Of a stretch of 64,000 bases of DNA, positions 57,253-64,000 are shown in pieces. The stretch is from a virus. The DNA lies in IMG/VR virus record IMGVR_UViG_3300021404_000005, positions 62,001-126,000 of that record; one strand, written 5' to 3'. Below the pieces are notes generated by a model, which saw only the letters and a program-made list of their open reading frames with translations, ran no database searches and was not told the origin of the DNA. Made by a program: the position numbers and the translations under genes. Position 1 is the first letter of the stretch. Each line of letters opens with the position of its first letter.

Positions 57253-58866
57253 TTACGGGTTTAGCGTGCTGAACCAGGACTGGAGGTCTTGGCCCGCGCC
57301 TTGGGTGGGTGTGTCAGGAGTCAAACAGGAGTAAGGTGTTGTGTTGTAGTTGTTAGCCGTAGCAGGACTACCATCATCTTGATTCAGGATGCCGTTGCCG
57401 TTAACGTCACCCGTACCAAGCGTCCAGCCCAGCAGTCCTATTCCCTCGCCTTGCAGGTAGCGCAAGTAATGCGGAACTGACACCGGAGCGTCACCCCAGC
57501 ATTCATTTACGTCTCCATTAGAAAAGGGAGTTCCGGTACGCAAAGTGCGCTGGCTCCATTCACCGTTAACTACAGCGGCTTCCTGGTGCTTTACCAGGTT
57601 GCCGAACTGCACATCCCAGTTAGCCCACGTGCGAGCGACACCGTCTGAAGTAGGGTGGTGGAATTCGTACACGGTTAGCTTGTCTGGGTCTGTGATGTGC
57701 CAGTCGGTGAAGTCAGAAGCAACTCGTCCCAGTGATTGTTCTCCAACGTTTCCGGTGAAGTCAGGAGTCTCTGCCCACAGCATGTTGGTGTAGCCCTCAC
57801 TCCGTAGTGTCGCAACTAGTGAGTTCATGCCAACGTAGGTAGTGTCACCCGAGAAGCCACCGTTAAGCCATAGGTTCCACATTGAGTTGTCAGTCATTGT
57901 GTCGTCCGAACGTGGCTCGTTGAACGGGTCAACGATTACTGAGTTGTCACCTGCGAAGTAAGGTGCAAGTGCGTTCCACACGTTGACGGTAGTGTGCGTG
58001 GGTAGTGGTTGGTTGTCGTGGGCAATAGCGTCTGGCTCAGTCTGGTCCACTAGTACTACCATCAGTCCGTCTGCTTGAGCATGACTAACTACTTCCCTGA
58101 GTCCGGCAAGGTAATTAGCGTCTACATCTCCAGAAGCAGGGTCCACGAGTGTGTCTTGGCTAATGAAGATGCGAACTGTATTGGCGTGCCAGGTGTTAAC
58201 GCTAACGTCTTCCTGGTCTTCTGCTTGTGTTTCCCACGAGGTGTACTGTGGCTGACCTTGACCGTCAAGGTACCAGGCATTGTCAAGCTGACCGGGGTCA
58301 ACGCCGTAAGGATACTGCGTGCCATTAAGGTTGATGCCTAGCGGAATGTAGTACTTGTCTCCCACAACCATGTTCAGGCCATGAAGGGACACGTCTCCGC
58401 GTGTAGTACTGAAGCCGGGGAAAGCCCCGCCGTTCATCACCCAGTCTCCATGGAAGCTTGCACCAGAACCTTTAGCCGTTATGATTCCTGGTAGGGAGTA
58501 GGTCCAGTGCTGTGCGTTATCTACATTGCACTCCCACATCTGAGCTTCTAGCGGGTTGTGGTTAGACGAATTGTCCAGGCAGTAAGCACCACCGCTAGCC
58601 CTCATGGTGAGAGTTCCGTCTAGTGACAAGTTCCACTGCTGCTCGTTAGTACCATTGCAAGTCTCTCCTGCCACAGCAACGCCGTTCTTAGGCGTACCCG
58701 TAAGGCAGTGCCCGCCACTTGTGATGGTGCCCCATGACATGGAATTAACGGGCTTGAAATGGAGCTTAGGACTCTTGTGCGACGGAGCTGAGTACGCTGG
58801 TGCGGCAGCGAATACCGATAGTAGTACGGTAGGCAGCAAAGCTGCCGCAAGCCAGCGTATCTTCAT
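57253..58866 (-). CDS. secreted ricin-lectin / GH5 cellulase-like enzyme
   Basis: 537 residues. Signal peptide ending PAYSA; ricin-type lectin with EQQWNLSLDG and AQHWTYSLPG repeats (about 45-125); GH5 barrel with VIVDPFNEPRSDD (acid/base Glu) and VVNGEWS (nucleophile Glu), ending NPYSCL-type tail. Likely cleaves beta-glucan outside the cell, trimming the product of the neighbouring synthase or opening host exopolysaccharide. AAGGAG site. Confidence 0.9.
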   Translation of the reverse strand: MKIRWLAAALLPTVLLSVFAAAPAYSAPSHKSPKLHFKPVNSMSWGTITSGGHCLTGTPKNGVAVAGETCNGTNEQQWNLSLDGTLTMRASGGAYCLDNSSNHNPLEAQMWECNVDNAQHWTYSLPGIITAKGSGASFHGDWVMNGGAFPGFSTTRGDVSLHGLNMVVGDKYYIPLGINLNGTQYPYGVDPGQLDNAWYLDGQGQPQYTSWETQAEDQEDVSVNTWHANTVRIFISQDTLVDPASGDVDANYLAGLREVVSHAQADGLMVVLVDQTEPDAIAHDNQPLPTHTTVNVWNALAPYFAGDNSVIVDPFNEPRSDDTMTDNSMWNLWLNGGFSGDTTYVGMNSLVATLRSEGYTNMLWAETPDFTGNVGEQSLGRVASDFTDWHITDPDKLTVYEFHHPTSDGVARTWANWDVQFGNLVKHQEAAVVNGEWSQRTLRTGTPFSNGDVNECWGDAPVSVPHYLRYLQGEGIGLLGWTLGTGDVNGNGILNQDDGSPATANNYNTTPYSCLTPDTPTQGAGQDLQSWFSTLNP

Positions 58867-59567
58867 TACATAAACTCCTTAAGCTTCTCTACTTCATTAA
58901 CGATTGGAACCCCCGGAACAATCTGCTCAACTAGCTGCTTAATTTCATCAGCCATTTCTTCAGCTGTCTTGTCGAAGAACTTTTCCATGGAGGCGTCGAA
59001 TATAGGATGCCTATTCGGCGTCACCACAGCTAGCGCAATCATCTTCATCTTCTGAGACCGGAATCCCTTTTCACCTATGATGGTGCGGCCGGCCCCCTCG
59101 CCTACCCCTTGAATGTGGGCCTTAACCCAGGCAGGCTTATCACGCAGTGAAAATTCTGCCCAGTAACCGTCAAGGGTAAACGCTGGGTAGCTGAAGTCCA
59201 CCGGTCCATTCTTGTGAACATTGCGTGTAGGCTCCCAGAACGCCCAGAAACCACAACCACACATCTCTGCCGGGATATCGGAAGGGCTGTGAAATTCAGG
59301 CAACATCGTCTGAAGGGTATTACTATGAGCGTCCTGCTCTAGGTGAGCCATTCTCTCAGCGAGGTCGCAACGTGCTTCCTGCCAATCACTACCCGTCCAC
59401 TGCCCACCCCAGTGACCCATAAGATAGTTGTCGGGAACCAGAGGCTCCTGAGGGAACTTGCGAGAGTACTTAAGTTGCCATTCCCTGTAGCCCTTCACTG
59501 TTCCGGCTCCGAACTCCCACTCCCCCGCCTCACTGAAACCCTCCATACCAGAAATGCGTCCGGGCAT
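58866..59567 (-). CDS. CGCGFWA/GFR family protein (copy 2)
   Basis: 233 residues, ATG behind AGGGGGA. GYREWQLKY, GHWGGQWTGSDWQEARC, MCGCGFWAFWEP, IQGVGEGAGRTIIGEKGFRSQKM: same order as the 7.2-kb protein. Here the cysteine after GFR is Ser. TAATG overlap with the GH5 gene. Function unknown. Confidence 0.8.
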   Translation of the reverse strand: MPGRISGMEGFSEAGEWEFGAGTVKGYREWQLKYSRKFPQEPLVPDNYLMGHWGGQWTGSDWQEARCDLAERMAHLEQDAHSNTLQTMLPEFHSPSDIPAEMCGCGFWAFWEPTRNVHKNGPVDFSYPAFTLDGYWAEFSLRDKPAWVKAHIQGVGEGAGRTIIGEKGFRSQKMKMIALAVVTPNRHPIFDASMEKFFDKTAEEMADEIKQLVEQIVPGVPIVNEVEKLKEFM

Positions 59568-59575
59568 AATTCCCC

Positions 59576-60091
59576 CTAGAAGAATGAAACGAGTGCCAGC
59601 ACTCTAGGCCCTGGCTGCTCAGCAGGGTCGAATTCCAGTTGCATGAGCGTGACAGCGCGATTAAGAATCGCGTCGTAAGAGTTCAAGGTAGCGGGGTCGA
59701 ACCAGTTACGATTAATTTCCAGGATGTCGTAACCTGACCCTAGCTTTATGCCAAAGGCCCACTGGTCATAATCATATGATGCGCCCCGGCTATCGAAAAC
59801 CAGCTTGTCAATGCCAGCGGCCTGCTCGGCCGCTTTCTTGCGTGCGAAGTAGTCACTAGCGGACGACGCCCGATACTCTTCTGTGAATCCTGCCATCTCT
59901 CGTAGAAGATAGTCACCTGCTTGCTCAGCAAAACCCTCGTCCTCAGAATCGTCGGGGTAACCGTCTTCGTTCAGCTTCACCCAGGACGGCCACGCTGTCT
60001 CGTACTTACCAGCCTTGTTGAACTTCCAGCCGGCTTCCGACCCGCCAAGGTCGTAGCCATACACTACCGTCACGTCTAGGGAGCGTCCCAC
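59576..60091 (-). CDS. acidic hypothetical protein, 171 aa
   Basis: GTG start behind AGAGGA. MGRSLDVTVVYGYDLGGSEAGWKF and repeated acidic helices; hydrophobic end VLALVSFF. Not recognised. Confidence 0.65.
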   Translation of the reverse strand: MGRSLDVTVVYGYDLGGSEAGWKFNKAGKYETAWPSWVKLNEDGYPDDSEDEGFAEQAGDYLLREMAGFTEEYRASSASDYFARKKAAEQAAGIDKLVFDSRGASYDYDQWAFGIKLGSGYDILEINRNWFDPATLNSYDAILNRAVTLMQLEFDPAEQPGPRVLALVSFF

Positions 60092-60130
60092 AGTGGTCCT
60101 CTCGTAGTCTCGACCGATGCCAACAACTTG

Positions 60131-60301
60131 TCAGTCGGAAGTATTCCCGTAGTTATGAAGGACGTATTCGAGCATTTCTTCAATAGCGTCTATAGCACCG
60201 AAGTTGTAAGCCTCAGCCACTTCATCGAATCGGGAATCGGCTAGCTTTCTTTCATAACGATTCTTTGCTTGCTCTAGGAACTGCTTGATGTACGCGTCCA
60301 T
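60131..60301 (-). CDS. small helical protein, 56 aa
   Basis: MDAYIKQFLEQAKNRYERKLADS behind AAGGA, TAATG overlap with the previous gene. Its last codons contain GGGAATACT. Not recognised. Confidence 0.65.
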   Translation of the reverse strand: MDAYIKQFLEQAKNRYERKLADSRFDEVAEAYNFGAIDAIEEMLEYVLHNYGNTSD

Positions 60302-60471
60302 TACAGGTCCTTAACATCAGTCATATCATCCGGATAAACCTGTCCGAATACGTACGGTGGAAGCTGGCTCATCAGTGCTTCTAGCGTGCCGAGCCCAATC
60401 TCACTGTTGTCCGGGTCCGTCGTAAATCCCGAGCACATCACGCTGATGAACTTAGCCGTAACATTCTTCAT
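60301..60471 (-). CDS. small hypothetical protein, 56 aa
   Basis: MKNVTAKFISVMCSGFTTDPDN behind AGGAGGGGA. Not recognised. Confidence 0.65.
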   Translation of the reverse strand: MKNVTAKFISVMCSGFTTDPDNSEIGLGTLEALMSQLPPYVFGQVYPDDMTDVKDL

Positions 60472-60505
60472 GTCAGCATTCCCCTCCTAAAAAGCGATTA
60501 GGCAA

Positions 60506-60898
60506 CTAGTTGTCATTAAACTTGACTAGCAAGTCTCTCGGGAAGTAGACAAACAAATCCTCTAGGTAGTTCTCATGAAAGCACCACCCTACCGGATAAA
60601 GCTCTTCAACGCCTAGAAGCTCACGCAGAGCGTGGACGCCGTAGTCCCTGTTTTCCTTATCGTTTTCGCCTGTGAAAACCACTTGAACCTTACCGTCTTC
60701 AGTGAAGTGCCCGTAAGGGTTGTACTCACAGCTCCACTCGTTCCAGCACTCACAAGAGAACCGGGTAACTACTCCCTGCTTCCACAGTGCTTTAAGCAGC
60801 TTAACCATGCCGCTATCCACACGGATGCGCTTGTAGGGTGCCCATGGCGGGGCGCTGACTCTTGATTGGGTGTGTTGCCAGCCGTTAGCTGCGAGCAT
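60506..60898 (-). CDS. hypothetical protein, 130 aa
   Basis: MLAANGWQHTQSRVSAPPWAPYKRIRV behind GGGGAGG; CECWNEWSCEYNPYGHF and QVVFTGENDKENRDYGV. Found likewise in other phages as proteins that start with a helix and continue as beta strands. Not recognised. Confidence 0.65.
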   Translation of the reverse strand: MLAANGWQHTQSRVSAPPWAPYKRIRVDSGMVKLLKALWKQGVVTRFSCECWNEWSCEYNPYGHFTEDGKVQVVFTGENDKENRDYGVHALRELLGVEELYPVGWCFHENYLEDLFVYFPRDLLVKFNDN

Positions 60899-60943
60899 CG
60901 AGCAATCCTCCCCTAAAACCCTATTAGTCAACAAGTGAACAGA

Positions 60944-61090
60944 TTACGGACGCCTGGCTTCTACAATCAGTCGCGCCATCGGTATCGCGAGAAATATGAA
61001 CCAGGGGCTATGTGTGATAACCACCATAGTGACCATGATGGCGTACAGGCTTACTATTAGAATTGCGCAGGCCCACGGTTTCGTAATCAC
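60944..61090 (-). CDS. two-span membrane protein, 48 aa
   Basis: MITKPWACAILIVSLYAIMVTMVVI then SPWFIFLAIPMARLIV; GTG start overlapping the upstream stop (GTGA). Function unknown; holin-like in size only. Confidence 0.6.
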   Translation of the reverse strand: MITKPWACAILIVSLYAIMVTMVVITHSPWFIFLAIPMARLIVEARRP

Positions 61091-61326
61091 ATGACTTCCA
61101 GCAACATTCCGGCCACTTCATCATTAGAGATTTCCAGTAGCCGAGCCACTATCTGCATAAGCACGCCGCTGATAGTCATAGACCCCAGAAGCATCTCCGT
61201 AACGCGGTCAGGCTCCCGGATAAAGGTGGCTAGCTTGTCCCGGACGGCACTATCGTCGTCATTGGCCACCATCAAGGCGATACCCACGGCTTCGCGGTCT
61301 ACGACATCCTGACGTTCGTCACTCAT
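61087..61326 (-). CDS. acidic helical protein, 79 aa
   Basis: MSDERQDVVDREAVGIALMVANDDDS; helical throughout (MTISGVLMQIVARLLEIS). ATGA overlap. Not recognised. Confidence 0.65.
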   Translation of the reverse strand: MSDERQDVVDREAVGIALMVANDDDSAVRDKLATFIREPDRVTEMLLGSMTISGVLMQIVARLLEISNDEVAGMLLEVM

Positions 61327-61580
61327 GAGGTCTCCAGCACTGTGAAAGAGCTACGGCGCACGTAAAACAGTGCGTTTTCCCGCAACCCGAATTTACGCTC
61401 CATGCCATCCGGCCATAGCTCGTAAGCAACGCCATCGGGCCAGTGCTCTTGTACCGTACACTCAGTAAGGTCGTATCGCTGGTGAGGGTCACAGTAACCT
61501 GCAACGCGATACTCACCGTGCGCGTAGTCGATGCTACCGTGGTAGCGGACTAGGGTCTCTAGTGCAACACGCTCTGTCAT
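61323..61580 (-). CDS. hypothetical protein, 85 aa
   Basis: MTERVALETLVRYHGSIDYAHGEYRVAGYCDPH; beta-rich, His/Cys near residues 28-32. TAATG overlap with the upstream gene. Not recognised. Confidence 0.65.
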   Translation of the reverse strand: MTERVALETLVRYHGSIDYAHGEYRVAGYCDPHQRYDLTECTVQEHWPDGVAYELWPDGMERKFGLRENALFYVRRSSFTVLETS

Positions 61581-61837
61581 TACAGGTACTCCCAGGTTAT
61601 TAGCAGGCCCTTAACGGCACCGTGGTGCGGACACCAAACCTTGCCGTCTAGCAGCTTCTGGTGGCAGCCCTCGCAAACGAATTTAGCGGTAAGCCAGCCA
61701 CAGTCTGCGCACTTAGGGCGGATATGGTATGCGCTGGGGTGTCCGCAATCTCGCCTGATAATCGACGGCAACGCACACGGAGGGACGTTATCTAGGTCGA
61801 TGCCCTCAATTACGACTTCTTCTATTGCTGCTGTCAT
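61580..61837 (-). CDS. zinc-ribbon protein (paralogue of 9.1-kb gene)
   Basis: 85 residues from the ATG overlapping the upstream stop (TAATG). IDLDNVPPC, RDCGHPSAYHIRPKCADCG, FVCEGCHQKLLDG, CPHHG: same ligand layout as 9067-9315. Both copies lie close to a CGCGFWA-family gene, so the pair may work together. Confidence 0.75.
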   Translation of the reverse strand: MTAAIEEVVIEGIDLDNVPPCALPSIIRRDCGHPSAYHIRPKCADCGWLTAKFVCEGCHQKLLDGKVWCPHHGAVKGLLITWEYL

Positions 61838-62616
61838 TAGAACCCCGTGATAACTCGTATCGTCTTTCGCCACATCGGGTCATTGGGATGCCAAGTAGGC
61901 CCGTAAACAGGGTCAGCTTCGGTGTTTTGCTTGATTGAATCGTGAACCGGATTGGTGAAAGGCGTATTCTTGCCACCCCTGAAGACCGGAATCCCGAATG
62001 TCTTCTCCAAGTCGTCAGTAACGTCCTTGGGGGTGTTATGCACTACGAACAGGTGGGTTAGTGTGGCCTTTTCGCACCGGAAGCCCTTTTCCCCAATTAC
62101 GACGCGACTGCTACCCTCAATACGCCCCGCCACTGGCCAGTAAACAGCACTACCGCTTCTATCCATGGCGAAATCAGCGTCTGCTGGCAGGTCCCAGTAG
62201 GCCCAGATGCCACACCCGCACTCATCCGGCTTGTCCAGTACTCGCGGGCAGTTAATAACTGCGGAAACTCTAGAGGGCCAGCCACCGATAAAAGGCCACC
62301 CCACTGATTCATCGCGTGAGCACTTAGCTTCCATGACCTTAGTGGGCCATTGCTGCCCCCACTTACCGAACAGTCCATGAGAACAACGGCACGCACCACC
62401 AGAATACCAAGACGAGTGGTAACCGAGCCGTTTAAGCAGCTCCTCAGAACTGTAACTGTATGCGTCGAACCTATCGTATGCGTCCATAGCATTGTTCATA
62501 ATCCGGCACGTGTTGTTATGCCGCCGGAAATTCCAAGAGCGGTAGCCGATGACCTTACCTAGCCCCAGGTCCCAGCCATCGGGTTCCCGCTTTTCTGTAA
62601 AGCCCTCTAGCGGCAT
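61837..62616 (-). CDS. CGCGFWA/GFRC family protein (copy 3)
   Basis: 259 residues. GYRSWNFRR, GKWGQQWPTKVMEAKC, ECGCGIWAYWDLP, RIEGSSRVVIGEKGFRCEKATL. Extra CRCSHG near residue 75. Followed at once by the zinc-ribbon paralogue. Function unknown. Confidence 0.8.
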   Translation of the reverse strand: MPLEGFTEKREPDGWDLGLGKVIGYRSWNFRRHNNTCRIMNNAMDAYDRFDAYSYSSEELLKRLGYHSSWYSGGACRCSHGLFGKWGQQWPTKVMEAKCSRDESVGWPFIGGWPSRVSAVINCPRVLDKPDECGCGIWAYWDLPADADFAMDRSGSAVYWPVAGRIEGSSRVVIGEKGFRCEKATLTHLFVVHNTPKDVTDDLEKTFGIPVFRGGKNTPFTNPVHDSIKQNTEADPVYGPTWHPNDPMWRKTIRVITGF

Positions 62617-62771
62617 TACTCCCCCTCTTGAAGCGCTTCTAGCTCTTCGACTTTCTTAGCCGTTATCGCCAGCTTCTTTGCAAGCATTCGCACTGTTGCC
62701 CTGAGGTCAGCGGCTTCTTCCTTTAGGCACTTTAGCAGTTCAATTTCTAGTTCAGATTGCTTCTCCGGCAC
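62616..62771 (-). CDS. small coiled-coil protein, 51 aa
   Basis: GTG behind AGGAG: MPEKQSELEIELLKCLKEEAADLRAT, heptads to the end. TAATG overlap with the next gene. Likely an oligomeric helix. Confidence 0.65.
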   Translation of the reverse strand: MPEKQSELEIELLKCLKEEAADLRATVRMLAKKLAITAKKVEELEALQEGE

Positions 62772-62781
62772 TTTATGGCTC

Positions 62782-63210
62782 CTACTTAGCGAATGCCTTG
62801 CAGAACTGCTTGCCAGCAGCGTCACTCAGCGCGTTCTTGGAGTACACCGTGACGGTGTAGCCCTTGGTGGACGTAGCCGAGCACACCGACTTGTAGGACG
62901 CCGGGATATCGGTCACCTGCGTAACCGTGACGTGCTTCTGGTGCGTGGCGACCTTGGTAAGCTCGTGGCACTGGGAACTAGCCGTAAGGCCGTCTACGGT
63001 ACCGTGGAAGTCCAGGTAAGCGGTAATGCCCTTGGCGGTCAGGCTGACAGCACAGTCAGCGGCGGGCACTGCCCCGCCAGCAACGCCCACGTTTTCTAGC
63101 TTGACCTTGTGCGTAGCACCGGAGCTGTTGTGAGCAGGGCCACATGCAGTGAGCGAGATACCCACGATGCCCGCCGCCACAACGCCGCCGATGACAATCT
63201 TACGGTTCAT
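62782..63210 (-). CDS. secreted lipoprotein
   Basis: 142 residues. Signal peptide with lipobox LTACG, then a beta-rich domain with three or four cysteines (AADCAVSL, SSQCHEL, KSVCSAT, QFCKAF) likely in disulfides. Third lipoprotein of the window. ATGA overlap with the upstream gene. Not recognised. Confidence 0.75.
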   Translation of the reverse strand: MNRKIVIGGVVAAGIVGISLTACGPAHNSSGATHKVKLENVGVAGGAVPAADCAVSLTAKGITAYLDFHGTVDGLTASSQCHELTKVATHQKHVTVTQVTDIPASYKSVCSATSTKGYTVTVYSKNALSDAAGKQFCKAFAK

Positions 63211-63389
63211 GACTTTGTCCCCTTAAATGCGTCACGCGCTTCTCGTCGCGCTTTACTGATTTGTTCCCTGCGCTTCTTACTGTGCATGAGAGAGATGTCG
63301 AACCTGTTGAAGAAAGACAGTAGGAACACGTAGTAGTCGCTGTTGATGCTCAGGTAGAACGAACCCTTGTCTATCTTAATCCTGTTCAT
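63207..63389 (-). CDS. small basic protein, 60 aa
   Basis: MNRIKIDKGSFYLSINSDYYVFLL behind GGGAGG; strands then a very basic helix (SKKRREQISKARREARDAFKG). Could bind nucleic acid. Not recognised. Confidence 0.65.
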   Translation of the reverse strand: MNRIKIDKGSFYLSINSDYYVFLLSFFNRFDISLMHSKKRREQISKARREARDAFKGTKS

Positions 63390-63435
63390 GGTGTCACCTC
63401 CCGGTGCACTAACAACGAACTTGCCAAGAGTATTC

Positions 63436-63699
63436 CTACCGCCCTGGTACAGGCGGCCCTGGTGACAGCCTTTTTCCGCCGGTATCCACGTCCACCCACG
63501 GTTCCTCGTCCGCTAGCCCTCTAGCGCCGGGAGGGTGCCCAAAGGCCGTAGGAGGCTTAGGCTCAGGAACCAGCAAGCCAGCCTCACGCAAGGCAGTAAC
63601 AATCTGCTCTGCTACGGGAGCCACCTGAGCACTTCCGGTAACGCCCATTTCTCGCAGAGCATCACGGACAATCACCTTGGCTATTAGGTCGATGTTCAT
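63436..63699 (-). CDS. hypothetical protein, 87 aa
   Basis: Helical first half (MNIDLIAKVIVRDALREMG ... AEQIVTALREAGLLVPEPKP), Pro/Gly-rich end. Resembles small phage proteins with a C-terminal disordered tail. Its TAG is followed by GAATACTC. ATGA-type overlap with the next gene. Confidence 0.65.
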   Translation of the reverse strand: MNIDLIAKVIVRDALREMGVTGSAQVAPVAEQIVTALREAGLLVPEPKPPTAFGHPPGARGLADEEPWVDVDTGGKRLSPGPPVPGR

Positions 63700-64000
63700 T
63701 TAGTACTCCTATAGCTCGCATAAGCCGCTGCCAGGTTATTGATTGAGCTTTCGAGCGGTACGTCAATTCCTGCTTGCGTTAGGCCGTAACTAACTAGGTC
63801 AATAACGCTAACGCCTATTAGTTCTTCAATCTCCGCTCTAACTTGGGTTTGCTTACTTGCTATGAACCCGCCTCCTATAATAGGTTCAGGAATTGCGAGA
63901 TTCTTGATTACTGCTTTCTGGCAGCGGAATCCTCTTTCACCAATAATGGTGCGTCCGAATCCCTCGATAATGCCCTTTAGGGGCACATCCAAACCTGCAA
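63696..64000 (-). CDS. CGCGFWA/GFRC family protein (copy 4), partial
   Basis: Runs off the right edge; only the C-terminal 100 residues are present. GIIEGFGRTIIGERGFRCQKAVI matches the second half of the three other copies. The codons before the first in-frame start are also open and read as the family, so the start is beyond the window. Confidence 0.75.
   Translation of the reverse strand, partial: AGLDVPLKGIIEGFGRTIIGERGFRCQKAVIKNLAIPEPIIGGGFIASKQTQVRAEIEELIGVSVIDLVSYGLTQAGIDVPLESSINNLAAAYASYRSTK

Overview
The window reads as part of a large tailed-phage genome (siphovirus-like) whose host is probably an actinobacterium. Supporting this are a ThyX thymidylate synthase, a monomeric B12-dependent ribonucleotide reductase, a family A DNA polymerase next to a primase-helicase fusion, glycine-rich and beta-helix tail proteins, very tight gene packing (most neighbours overlap by TAATG, ATGA, GTGA or TAGTG), and several genes that look leaderless, which is common in actinobacteria. 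Codon and base composition look close to half G+C, lower than a typical Streptomyces host. I see no rRNA, tRNA, CRISPR array, insertion sequence or integrase. Host and phage cluster are inferences.

Layout. (1) 0.1-6.7 kb, mainly rightward: tail and baseplate proteins (a 942-residue Gly-rich/LamG-like protein, a small conserved protein, a 581-residue minor tail protein) and two single-span membrane proteins. (2) 6.7-19.1 kb, leftward: a secreted protein, regulators and zinc-ribbon proteins, ThyX, a RuvC-like resolvase, an SNF2-type helicase, an SSB-like protein, a secreted lipoprotein with an HNH-like motif, and a Cas4/RecB-like nuclease. (3) 19.2-24.8 kb, rightward: primase-polymerase/helicase, then an iteron-rich spacer that is a good origin candidate, then DNA polymerase and an HNH protein. 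(4) 24.8-39.6 kb, rightward: papain-like protein, three beta-helix or Gly-rich tail proteins, a PD-(D/E)XK protein, ribonucleotide reductase, a secreted paralogue, a membrane-anchored HNH protein and a lysin. (5) 39.6-41.9 kb, a leftward island with a MazG-like enzyme and a GGQ release-factor-like protein. (6) 42-47.2 kb, rightward: small zinc-binding proteins and a metallo-beta-lactamase-fold/Rieske protein, with a two-gene leftward island at 46.0-46.6 kb. (7) 47.4-64 kb, leftward accessory genes, including MazG, a nucleotidyltransferase, and a striking surface-glycan module: membrane protein, lipoprotein, C5 DNA methyltransferase, cellulose-synthase-like glycosyltransferase, and secreted ricin-lectin/GH5 glucanase.

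How it works together. Nucleotide supply (ThyX, class II RNR, two MazG-like enzymes) feeds a self-contained replisome (prim-pol/helicase, PolA, SNF2 helicase, SSB-like, Cas4-like nuclease, RuvC-like resolvase). An unusually large secretome (three lipoproteins, three signal-peptide proteins, a glycan synthase) suggests the phage remodels the host envelope. At least ten genes appear to start 6-7 bases after a TAnnnT hexamer, often GGTAnnCT, with no Shine-Dalgarno site. Several gene starts sit inside long perfect inverted repeats. Two intergenic regions (33827-33914 and 47231-47422) look like structured RNAs closed by perfect 14-bp stems.

Bases 1-110 hold no gene I can support; a reading frame entering from the left ends at base 21, so a 3' gene end there is possible but unproven.
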